64,000 nucleotides of DNA from positions 3,720,001-3,784,000 of the forward strand of contig NZ_CP101134.1 in assembly GCF_024296865.1 (NCBI RefSeq), read 5' to 3'. Shown in pieces: positions 55,401-62,460 of this stretch; positions within the stretch are counted from its first letter, which is position 1, and each line of letters opens with the position of its first letter. The translations under genes were made by a program, and so were the position numbers. The notes below the pieces were generated by a model. It was not told the origin of the DNA and ran no database searches. It saw only the letters and a list, made by a program, of their open reading frames with translations. Origin of the DNA: Sphingobacterium sp. LZ7M1. GTDB lineage: Bacteria > Bacteroidota > Bacteroidia > Sphingobacteriales > Sphingobacteriaceae.

Positions 55401-56247
55401 CTTGATCGGTAAAAAGCTTTCCCAAACGATCTTCAGCAATAAACCAAACGAACCATTGTACTGGGAGCGTGATGATGAAATCGGCGCCTTGGTCAAGGAA
55501 TACAATTTTATGATCGTGAAGCTGGAGGAAAATGCCAAACAGTTGATGAATGCTGAACGGGAATATGCTTGGCGCGAGATGGCTAAACAGATTGCACATG
55601 AAATCAAGAATCCATTGACTCCAATGAAATTGGGGATCCAACAATTGACACGTAGTTATACGGAGGATGACCCGAGGTTTGAAGAACGGTTCTTTAGGAT
55701 TTCAAATTCCTTTATTGAACAGATCAACAGCTTGAGCAAGATTGCTACTGAGTTTTCAAATTTTGCCAAGTTACCAGATACCAATTTAGCAAAGATAAAC
55801 CTGATCGAAAAGATCAATAAATCTGCGAACGTCTACCATAACAACCATAATACGTACATTAAGATTATCAATAACACAGATGATGAGAATGTTTATGTTT
55901 TGGGAGATAGGGATCAACTGCTGAGGACCTTCAATAACTTGATCAAAAACTCCATTGAAGCATCGATTGGAAGAAAAAAACATCTGATCAGCATCTTGAT
56001 CGAGCATTTGGACCAAAAGAAAGTCAAGATTATCGTGAAAGATAATGGGATGGGCATTCCGGCCGATGTGATTCCAAAGATATTCCAACCAAACTTTACA
56101 ACGAAAAGCTCCGGGACAGGACTTGGATTGGCCTTTGTTAAGAAAACCGTCGAGTCCATGAATGGAGACATCTCCTTTGTGACTTTTGAAGGCATAGGAA
56201 CGACTTTCACTATTATCCTACCTCTTTATGAGGAAGAAGATAAATAA
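52495..56247 (+). CDS. Giant NtrY-like sensor histidine kinase
   Basis: 1250-residue membrane kinase. Helix at about 6-24, a periplasmic domain to about 205, a multi-helix membrane block (about 205-465), a second extracytoplasmic region (470-715), helices near 720-745 and 777-800, a third sensor region, a helix near 940-960, then HAMP. The kinase core has the NtrY-type phospho-acceptor motif EMAKQIAHEIKNPLTPMKLG with His1035, the N box NNLIKNSIEAS near 1147-1157, G boxes DNGMGIP and GTGLGLAFVKK. No response regulator is adjacent. It is separated from sdhB by a terminator, so it has its own promoter. Confidence 0.92.
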   Translation: MGNKIRILLLILTVSFLATAIMINKMVTKEDMLELDTRTLSNNIHQYEDIVDELWADSNLMKAFVNVEVYPTQVLDVAKKYGDKYKIFFYIYKDHKPIFWSNNIYVPLTDGGIQSDVVFIQEDNRSFILKRKTLTSNTSVLALIPVKTNFSITNEYLVNHFFNELIATNNLTIADYTDTENIKNIYSKTGAYLFSVKLNQGKHDNIFMDIQFMCWVFASICFLILVNNICLMIAKNGRPWFSLAFFTFTLILTRYVDLNTNWLASSSSIGLFDPKYYAYSPLLPNLWGFFMTTLLVGWLVFYFRVIQPYLRIPLKKLTGNLATITALLSILGIYLISNLLFFHLSTLITNSTAVTLDLTNLLSFNSYSWLNILIMCINMVILLYFIDTVVNILKSILPNTTSFLNIQLIALVTAIILNAIFVGDNTFFNIFLAGIIMLRAYSKLKVNLAMSTFILTLVFLAFMTTSVYTRSLESKVEREMKVTVNQLEAEDDLNATALFVDLERKITADEGLRQSFAISLPNTQIDIINEYIKNTYFSGYLSKFEFNGYYYYNDQALGNYENNKIDEYREKVINKSTKVQQTEHFYRVRSDLGTHEYFLQFDIPVDTTEDRVVQVFINLKNRAYGTTMPYPEILSDSKVEFIRNYQSNATSFALYRDGALVTQNGSFTYPNKDDAFGGKVQQYITRDDYNGYFNLVYKPDPNTTLVVSTPQLSLWQSVAVFSFLFLCLYIYFLIFDGIKYFFSTITQKSFNFRSIKYHFKLLINRIQYSTRIQTMIIGVVIFAIVISGFISFISISGQLEKSKVQQRLGYIMDVVKKIENKIQSSDNLSEAEIQDFVKNFSETSVTDINLYNKNGKLIFTSQPKIYDMGLVSRFINPIAFNNLNVLKKTDSFIKENVVTFEYNSSYATIKNNEYNNILFLNIPYFTSVEEENESQNLLLNTLLNIYTIIILGLGFLTVMVANSITKPLSLIGKKLSQTIFSNKPNEPLYWERDDEIGALVKEYNFMIVKLEENAKQLMNAEREYAWREMAKQIAHEIKNPLTPMKLGIQQLTRSYTEDDPRFEERFFRISNSFIEQINSLSKIATEFSNFAKLPDTNLAKINLIEKINKSANVYHNNHNTYIKIINNTDDENVYVLGDRDQLLRTFNNLIKNSIEASIGRKKHLISILIEHLDQKKVKIIVKDNGMGIPADVIPKIFQPNFTTKSSGTGLGLAFVKKTVESMNGDISFVTFEGIGTTFTIILPLYEEEDK

Positions 56248-56399
56248 AGGTTTAAAAGCCAAGAAACGGCTGTTTTGGAAAGGGCTATGGTTCGCTTCTG
56301 ATGAGAGCTTTGGAAATAAAAGCTTTTGTTGGGATGAAGGCTTTTTCTACACCCTCTTTGTGTCACCTTGAAGGGTCTCGGAACTATTCATGCTTCATT

Positions 56400-56600
56400 T
56401 AAAATAGCTTCCTCATCTTACGATTTTGGAATGATAGCAATCCTTAAAAAAAATAGATTCTTCGTTTCACGCTGAACCCCTCTTTAGCGTATTTTGATTC
56501 TGACCGTTCAGTGAAGAATCTGTACGGATCTCCCCTTCATGACCTTGTAATTCTACATCGAAGATTGAGGACCTGTTCGCCAATGTAAATTATTGTAGAT
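56400..56600 (-). repeat. Interspersed repeat module A, copy 3 (inverted)
   Basis: Read on the minus strand it carries ACAGGTCCTCAATCTTCGAT, GTACAGATTCTTCACTGAAC, TCAGAATCAAAATACGCTAA and AATCGTAAGATGAGGAAGCT, matching copies 1 and 2 in order. It lies just after the kinase gene and before module B copy 2, whose orientation is not inverted. Confidence 0.7.
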
Positions 56601-56694
56601 TGAAGAACCGTGCGCCAATGCAATGTGTTTTCAAATGGATTTTGCATGGTTCCGAGATTCTTCGTTCCTCAGAATGACCCCAAAAAGGGATTAA

Positions 56695-57145
56695 AAATGG
56701 AAAAAATATTTCACCCACACTGTGGGTTATCCGATTAACGATTAGAATCTCTACAAAGATTCCACCCCTTCCAGGGGTTCCCAATTTATACAAACATACA
56801 TCCTTCCGAAGGAAGCACTTTAGCCACCGGCTCATTCCCAGTGGCGGAAAAATGGATAGAATGCCGTCGACTTGTGCGATGGGATTGGCCTTGGAATGCT
56901 TTCAGAAGATCATCCCATCAAAAGGGATGATCTTCTGAAAGATATTCCCGACAACAAGGCATTCTATCCATGTGCGCTGGATTTTGCGAAAAGCCAGCTT
57001 AAATGGGCCGAAGCGTTACGGATTCGAGTTGTTTTTGGTATCCGTGAGCTCCTACGTCGGTTTGGTTACTTTTGGGCTTCAAAAGTAACGAAGAATCTAA
57101 ATTTCTTTTCCTAATTTAATGACATTGCCCTTCGGGGAACCTTCT
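56695..57145 (+). repeat. Interspersed structured repeat module B, copy 2
   Basis: Same order of hairpins as copy 1: ACCCAC/GTGGGT (56713-56727), CTTCC/GGAAG (56803-56815), a 14-bp outer stem pairing 56852-56865 with 56958-56971, a perfect 17-bp inner stem 56900-56916 with 56924-56940 (7-nt loop), and the perfect GTTACTTTTG/CAAAAGTAAC hairpin (57065-57089). Stem differences from copy 1 are compensated on both arms. Confidence 0.78.
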
Positions 57146-57230
57146 CAATGTGACACCGGAAAGGGGAACCAATACAATCATTAAATCTTACGATTCACCA
57201 AGCCGCTCCATTGGCACTCATCCACAAAAA

Positions 57231-57259
57231 ACAAAAAAGGAGCTGAATATTCAGCTCCT
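57231..57259 (-). terminator. Intrinsic terminator after the coiled-coil gene
   Basis: Perfect 22-nt palindrome at 57238-57259 (AGGAGCTGAAT half), followed on the minus strand by a T run. Confidence 0.88.
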
Positions 57260-57285
57260 TTCTTGTGTTTATATAATAACCTTTT

Positions 57286-58227
57286 TTATTTCAATACAAC
57301 TGAGGAACGACCCATTATGGCATCATCCGCATAAAGCAATACCGTGTATGCTCCTTTTTGGAATTTGTGATTAGGATCAGACCACATAAATTGATATTCT
57401 TGACCGTTATTATTGAATTCAATGTTTTCTTTGAATGTATATTGTAATTTTTCACCATGCACCAAGAACAAATCCTCCGAGTTGGCAATTAGGTTACCTT
57501 TAGGGTTGATAATCCTAACATATACTTCCTTTTTCCCCATTGCCGCCAAAGGATTGTCCGCAACGGTAAAGTTGATCTGAAGTTTATCAATACGCTTAGC
57601 TTTATTTTCATTTTCTAAAGAGCCATTTCTTTTCTCTTCGATCCCGATGATATGTACATTGGATACTTTGATAGAAGAAGCTTTGGCAATTTTATCGGTA
57701 AGCGCATTTTTTTCCGTTACGAGCGTAGCAGCTTTTGCCTCGGAATCTTTGACTTGCTTATTGAGGTCTGAGTTCGTTTCTGCCAACAGCTGATTTTTGA
57801 TCTTCAAGGCCGTGACATCATCCTTCATTTTTGAAACCTGATCTTTCAACAAAGAAACATCAGCTTTGGCAGCCTCTATCTGAGGGCCTGTGATTTCATT
57901 GTTTTCGAGTCCTTTTCGTAAATCTTCAATCTTTTGCCTAGCGGACTGTTCTGCTGCCACCAAAGCGGCAGTACTGGTAATACCTTCAGATTTGATATTA
58001 TCAAGTTCGGCCTCGATACGGTCTATTTCAATCTGTAAATTTTCTTTCTGAAGAGTCACTGTGTACAGTTTTTCACCAGAAGATTTATATTTTACATAGA
58101 AATATATATTGGTGGCCAAAAGGGCTGCAATTGCAATCACGAAAAAGTAGATCTTAGAATTATCCCTTTTTACTACAGGGGCGACTTGCGCTTCTTTTGT
58201 ATCTATCTTGTTAACGTCTGTTTTCAT
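57286..58227 (-). CDS. Membrane-anchored coiled-coil protein
   Basis: 313 residues: cytoplasmic N-terminus, one membrane helix (KIYFFVIAIAALLATNIYFYV, about 26-46), a long coiled coil (about 55-175), and a C-terminal beta-domain (about 185-313; KASSIKVSNVHIIGIEEKRNG, YVRIINPKGNLIANSEDLFL, GAYTVLLYADDAIMGRSSVVLK). I recall similar proteins in Sphingobacteriaceae but no functional name. Predicted to protrude into the periplasm. Downstream of gmd on the same strand, about 108 nt away. Confidence 0.78.
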   Translation of the reverse strand: MKTDVNKIDTKEAQVAPVVKRDNSKIYFFVIAIAALLATNIYFYVKYKSSGEKLYTVTLQKENLQIEIDRIEAELDNIKSEGITSTAALVAAEQSARQKIEDLRKGLENNEITGPQIEAAKADVSLLKDQVSKMKDDVTALKIKNQLLAETNSDLNKQVKDSEAKAATLVTEKNALTDKIAKASSIKVSNVHIIGIEEKRNGSLENENKAKRIDKLQINFTVADNPLAAMGKKEVYVRIINPKGNLIANSEDLFLVHGEKLQYTFKENIEFNNNGQEYQFMWSDPNHKFQKGAYTVLLYADDAIMGRSSVVLK

Positions 58228-58335
58228 TTTCCATTATCTCCATTGAACTGTTAAGTGGGGAGACACTAAACAATTACAAAATGAATATTTAATATTTATT
58301 TAACTTTCGGAAGCAAATATTGTTCCAAGTTGCTG

Positions 58336-59487
58336 CTATTCAAAATAATTTAAGATATCAAAGCCCCCTTTTTTGAGATATTCCTCTCTTTGCATAAGTT
58401 TGAGGTCAGAGAGTACCATTTCATTCACCAACATTTCAAGGTCGTATTTGGGTTTCCAACCTAATTTGTTGTTTGCCTTACTCGGATCACCAATCAATAG
58501 ATCGACCTCCGTAGGGCGATAATAAGCAGGATCTACTTTTACAATAGTTTGACCTAGCTTAATTTTCTCAGGATCAAGACCTAGCTCTTTCAATCTTTCG
58601 TTATCACGATCAATAATAACGCCTTTCTCAGCTTCTGCTTTACCGGAGAATTCCACTTCAATCCCTAGCTCAGCAAAGGCCATCCTGACAAATTCACGTA
58701 CCGTAGTCGTCACACCGGTAGCTATAACAAAGTCTTCAGCCTTATCCTGTTGCAAGATCAGCCACATGGCTTCAACATAATCTTTGGCATGTCCCCAATC
58801 ACGTTGCGCAGAGAGGTTGCCTAAGTAAAGTTTATCCTGAAGACCTAATGCAATTTTCGCAGCAGCACGGGTAATCTTTCTAGTCACGAAAGTTTCTCCC
58901 CGCACAGGGCTTTCATGATTAAAAAGGATACCATTGCAGGCATACATATTATATGCTTCGCGGTAGTTCACCGTAATCCAATAGCCATAAAGTTTTGCAA
59001 CGGCATATGGACTTCTTGGATAAAATGGAGTGGTTTCACTTTGAGGAACAGCCTGAACTAGCCCATAAAGCTCCGATGTAGAAGCTTGATAGATACGGGT
59101 ATGTTCTGTCAATCCTAGCAAACGGACAGCCTCAAGGATCCTTAGCGTTCCAAGTCCATCGGCATTTGCAGTATATTCTGGGGTATCAAAGCTCACTTTA
59201 ACATGGGATTGTGCAGCGAGGTTATAAATTTCAGTAGGTTTCGTTTCTTGAATGATCCGGATCAGGTTGGTTGAATCCGTAAGATCGCCATAATGCAGGA
59301 CGAAATTACGTCCTAATTGGTGCGGATCTTGGTACAAATGGTCGATACGGTCGGTATTAAACAAAGAACTTCTTCTTTTCAATCCATGCACGACATAGCC
59401 TTTTTTTAATAAAAACTCTGCTAAATATGCTCCGTCCTGTCCGGTAATACCGGTAATGAGAGCAACTTTATTACTTTCTTGACTCAT
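58336..59487 (-). CDS. gmd: GDP-mannose 4,6-dehydratase
   Basis: Extended SDR enzyme making GDP-4-dehydro-6-deoxy-mannose, precursor of GDP-L-fucose and related 6-deoxyhexoses. 383 residues. Rossmann motif [19 protein letters not shown] near residues 9-27, [18 protein letters not shown], the Ser/Thr of the active site in [10 protein letters not shown], and the YxxxK pair in [15 protein letters not shown]. The usual partner fcl (GDP-L-fucose synthase) is not next to it and is not in the window. Confidence 0.97.
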   Translation of the reverse strand: MSQESNKVALITGITGQDGAYLAEFLLKKGYVVHGLKRRSSLFNTDRIDHLYQDPHQLGRNFVLHYGDLTDSTNLIRIIQETKPTEIYNLAAQSHVKVSFDTPEYTANADGLGTLRILEAVRLLGLTEHTRIYQASTSELYGLVQAVPQSETTPFYPRSPYAVAKLYGYWITVNYREAYNMYACNGILFNHESPVRGETFVTRKITRAAAKIALGLQDKLYLGNLSAQRDWGHAKDYVEAMWLILQQDKAEDFVIATGVTTTVREFVRMAFAELGIEVEFSGKAEAEKGVIIDRDNERLKELGLDPEKIKLGQTIVKVDPAYYRPTEVDLLIGDPSKANNKLGWKPKYDLEMLVNEMVLSDLKLMQREEYLKKGGFDILNYFE

Positions 59488-59506
59488 TCTGATTGTTATA
59501 ACTTGA

Positions 59507-59514
59507 CAAATATA
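59507..59514 (-). promoter_or_regulatory. -7 promoter box of gmd
   Basis: Minus strand TATATTTG, an exact TAnnTTTG match, 19 nt before the gmd ATG. Confidence 0.5.
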
Positions 59515-59572
59515 GAGATTTCAGACAAACGATTGAGAAAAACCTTACCGAAACCTGATAAAATGGCTTGCA

Positions 59573-59602
59573 TAAAAAAAGCCGTAGATTTCGCTACGGC
59601 TT
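59573..59602 (-). terminator. Intrinsic terminator after the lipocalin-like gene
   Basis: AAGCCGTAG, 6-nt loop, CTACGGCTT (59579-59602), with a T run on the minus strand, 27 nt after the stop codon. Confidence 0.9.
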
Positions 59603-59628
59603 ACATTCAAAAAATTCTTTTTGTGGAA

Positions 59629-60192
59629 TTATTCTCCGGCTCTACTAAATTTAAGAACCAAGTTTCCAGTTTTACCGTCATTCAAATCTACCGGCAAACG
59701 CATCTCCAAGGAGTTTTCATCAGCATAAGACAAATCCAAACGGTAACCACTTGTTACGTTAGAAGCTTTGTCTCCAGCATAGATTTTCTTGAATTGGAAT
59801 GCAGGCTGACCACCTGTTTTACCGGGATTGAAGATAGACCAAACAATGGTACGTACAGTTCCACTAGCACATAGGTTTCCATCCGCATTAAAGGTGATGC
59901 TTCCTCTTTGGTTTCCGCCAGGAAGGTTCCATAGCGAACCGATGAAACAATCAACCGGTGCTTCATCAAACATATTTTTAACGGTATAGCTGCTTGGGAT
60001 GTTTTCGCGGGTCACGGAATTCAATGTCCATGTTCCTTTTACTCCCGAACGCCATTGTGATGCCGATGGGCCTGTAGCAGAAACAGTTCCTGATTCAGTA
60101 CCACCTGTAGCGCCTTTTCTTGGTGCTCCACAACTACCTAAAACCAACAAAGCTGTTAGTAAAGATAAAAACGAAATAATACGTTTATGCAT
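59629..60192 (-). CDS. Lipocalin-like lipoprotein
   Basis: 187 residues from the ATG at 60192, which begins the lipoprotein signal MHKRIISFLSLLTALLVLGSC; an 18-codon extension upstream lacks signal logic. The mature part (GVKGTWTLNSVTRENIP, RGSITFNADGNLCASGTVRTIVWSIF, FQFKKIY, YRLDLSYADENSLEMRLPVD, NLVLKFSR) has the strand pattern of Bacteroidota lipocalin-like domains. Function unknown; probably outer-membrane anchored. Confidence 0.78.
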   Translation of the reverse strand: MHKRIISFLSLLTALLVLGSCGAPRKGATGGTESGTVSATGPSASQWRSGVKGTWTLNSVTRENIPSSYTVKNMFDEAPVDCFIGSLWNLPGGNQRGSITFNADGNLCASGTVRTIVWSIFNPGKTGGQPAFQFKKIYAGDKASNVTSGYRLDLSYADENSLEMRLPVDLNDGKTGNLVLKFSRAGE

Positions 60193-60255
60193 ATTACAAA
60201 TTTTAAAATAGTATAATAAATGTATATTAGTAAACAAAAAACTCAATTTTCATTG

Positions 60256-60579
60256 ATGAACAACACTTCCAAAAATCATACCATAAGCAAAATTGTAGCC
60301 AAGGCTATTCTTCGTTTGATGATGATTGTTTTAATTGTCGGAATTGTATTCGCTTTTAGCAAAGATGCTAAAATACTGGATAATATTTCTTTAAATTTCC
60401 CAAACAAATGGGCTATATTTGCTCCCATTTCCTTATTCATTATCTTTATCATTTTGATGTTCATGATGTTAAAGGAAAAATACAGACGGATTGATTTGAA
60501 TTGGTTATTCAGCTTGTGTGGAGGATTTCTGCTGATTTACCTGATTTTATTCTATTCCCGCATTTACCCGATGCTATAA
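60256..60579 (+). CDS. Three-helix membrane protein of unknown function
   Basis: 107 residues from the ATG at 60256; a 12-codon extension to 60220 is possible but adds only a polar, non-conserved-looking stretch. Three hydrophobic helices (AILRLMMIVLIVGIVFAF, WAIFAPISLFIIFIILMFMML, WLFSLCGGFLLIYLILFY). No family recognised. 16 nt before the YbhN-like gene, so likely cotranscribed with it. Confidence 0.68.
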   Translation: MNNTSKNHTISKIVAKAILRLMMIVLIVGIVFAFSKDAKILDNISLNFPNKWAIFAPISLFIIFIILMFMMLKEKYRRIDLNWLFSLCGGFLLIYLILFYSRIYPML

Positions 60580-60595
60580 TTACAGCAAAAATTAA

Positions 60596-61513
60596 ATGGA
60601 AAAATCAAAGATTTGGGAAATCGCAAAAAACATCCTAAAGGTACTGATCACAGCGGGTGCTCTGTATTGGGTTTCTACAAAAATATCATTCAAGGACCTT
60701 ACTGAGGTATTAAAAGACAGTAATCCCCTATACGTATTCTTTGCCCTGTTGGCATATATATGCTCCATTTTAGTAGCATCCTCACGGTTGAACTCTTTCT
60801 TTAAAGCGATAGGACTCAAATTGACCGAACGCTATAATTTTAGACTCTATCAATTAGGCCTGCTCTATAATTTCTTTCTACCTGGAGGAATTGGTGGAGA
60901 TGGCTATAAGATCTTTTTCTTAAAGAAGAATTTCCAGATTTCTCGTCGGCAGGTATTGGGCGCAGTTTTTTTTGATAGGTTATCGGGTCTTTGGGCCTTA
61001 AGTATCATCACCGGTGCCCTGATTATCTTCATGCCAAGGTTAGCCATACCAAATGCTGTTACCATAGCAGTCCTTTTTATAGGAACTATCAGCTACCTGT
61101 ATGTGCTCCGTCTATTCTTCAAGCAGTTCCTTAAGAATTTTATCACGACCCATTTTAAGGCCTTATGTGTTCAGGGTTTTCAAACCTTGACCGCAACCTT
61201 CATATTATTGGCCATGAACTTTGATGGCAAGTTCTCACCCTACCTATTGATCTTTATGGTCTCTCAATTGGTGGCTATTGTACCTTCCATTGGGGGAGCG
61301 ATCGGATTAAGGGAATCTGTCATATTCAGTTTGGCAACCTACCTTAAATTGGACCCACATATCGCGGTAACCATTAGTCTGATATTCTATATCATATCTT
61401 TATTGGTTGCCTCAAGTGGTATATACTATATATTCAGGCCACAACGATTGGGAGCAGATAAATTACCATCTGCAAAAGAAGTAGAGGAAGAAATAGATAA
61501 AGAAGAGGAATAA
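60596..61513 (+). CDS. YbhN/UPF0104-type flippase-like membrane protein
   Basis: 305-residue polytopic protein of the lysylphosphatidylglycerol synthase transmembrane/UPF0104 family. About seven to eight helices; the family block YNFFLPGGIGGDGYKIFFLKK and AVFFDRLSGLWAL, then LVAIVPSIGGAIGLRESVIF. Members flip or transfer lipid-linked substrates; the substrate here is unknown. The C-terminus is a short acidic tail. Two nt separate it from the SDR gene. Confidence 0.85.
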   Translation: MEKSKIWEIAKNILKVLITAGALYWVSTKISFKDLTEVLKDSNPLYVFFALLAYICSILVASSRLNSFFKAIGLKLTERYNFRLYQLGLLYNFFLPGGIGGDGYKIFFLKKNFQISRRQVLGAVFFDRLSGLWALSIITGALIIFMPRLAIPNAVTIAVLFIGTISYLYVLRLFFKQFLKNFITTHFKALCVQGFQTLTATFILLAMNFDGKFSPYLLIFMVSQLVAIVPSIGGAIGLRESVIFSLATYLKLDPHIAVTISLIFYIISLLVASSGIYYIFRPQRLGADKLPSAKEVEEEIDKEEE

Positions 61514-61515
61514 TA

Positions 61516-62226
61516 ATGGCAAATATCATCATAACAGGCGCTAGCAGTGGAATAGGATTTGAAGCTGTGCTAGATTTGACCGCGAATAAGGAAAATAAGG
61601 TAATCGCCCTGGCGCGATCAGCAGATAAATTGAGGAAATTACATGAGATTGCGTCCTCATTGAACCATGATGGCGGAACACTCTATCCGGCACAATTTGA
61701 CATTGTGTTTGACAATTATCCTGAATCTTTGGTCCCATTTATCCAATCCAAGTTTGACAAGGTTGATATCCTGATCAATAATGCAGGGGCGCTGATCAAT
61801 AAGCCATTTTTGGAAACAAGCATGGAAGATGTTGCCCAGATGTTCCAATCCAACCTATTGGGGCATATACAGATGATTAAGCATATCGTTCCGATGATGA
61901 AAGAAGGAGGCCATATTGTCAACATCAGTAGTATGGGTGGGTTTCAAGGGTCTGCAAAATTCCCTGGCTTATCAGCATATTCCGCAAGCAAAGGGGCTTT
62001 GGCCATCTTAACGGAATGTTTAGCGGAAGAGTTAAAGGATAAAAATATTAAAGTGAATTGCCTAGCCTTAGGTTCATCACAGACTGAAATGTTTGAAGCA
62101 GCTTTCCCAGGTGTTGAGGCGGGAACCTTAGCTTTTGAAATGGGAAGATATGTCGCTGAGTTTGCCCAAAACGGACATAAATATTATAATGGAAAGATCC
62201 TTCCTGTTGCAAATACGACCCCTTAA
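61516..62226 (+). CDS. Short-chain dehydrogenase/reductase
   Basis: 236-residue classical SDR. Cofactor motif TGASSGIG at residues 7-14, NNAG, the catalytic Ser in VNISSMGGFQG and the YSASK active-site motif. The following Arg-like arrangement (ALARSADKLRKL) suggests NADP preference. Substrate unknown. Third gene of a run with the membrane protein and the YbhN-like gene. Confidence 0.9.
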   Translation: MANIIITGASSGIGFEAVLDLTANKENKVIALARSADKLRKLHEIASSLNHDGGTLYPAQFDIVFDNYPESLVPFIQSKFDKVDILINNAGALINKPFLETSMEDVAQMFQSNLLGHIQMIKHIVPMMKEGGHIVNISSMGGFQGSAKFPGLSAYSASKGALAILTECLAEELKDKNIKVNCLALGSSQTEMFEAAFPGVEAGTLAFEMGRYVAEFAQNGHKYYNGKILPVANTTP

Positions 62227-62245
62227 ATAAAAAAATACAAGAAAT

Positions 62246-62281
62246 TAAAACGGCTATCATGGTACATGATAGCCGTTTTTT
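62246..62281 (+). terminator. Intrinsic terminator after the SDR gene
   Basis: AAAACGGCTATCATG, 3-nt loop, CATGATAGCCGTTTT with a T run. Confidence 0.92.
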
Positions 62282-62460
62282 ATTGTTTAAACATCGAATT
62301 GCTAAAATTAACTCCTCGCTTATAAAAGCGCTAATATTAAAAATATTGACTATCATTTATTTGATTATTAAATTTTTCTATATTTAATTTAATAATCAAA
62401 GCCTAAAGGAGTTAGAACAGCTCCTCAAGTGAACACTAATCACTAACTGAAACTTATTTT
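62282..62460 (+). promoter_or_regulatory. Upstream region of the susC-like gene
   Basis: AT-rich; a near-consensus -7 (TATATTTA, 62379-62386) lies about 75 nt before the ATG with TTTG at a spacing shorter than usual (15 nt). A small AGGAG/CTCCT hairpin lies in the leader near 62408-62425. No sigma/anti-sigma gene pair precedes the receptor. Confidence 0.35.

Noticed and set aside
42425..57114. Short open frames in module B (68 and 80 codons), ending in a GYFWASKVTKN-like peptide
   Set aside because: The frames are not kept in register between the two copies, while the hairpins are; the conserved peptide is just the translation of the GTTACTTTTG palindrome.
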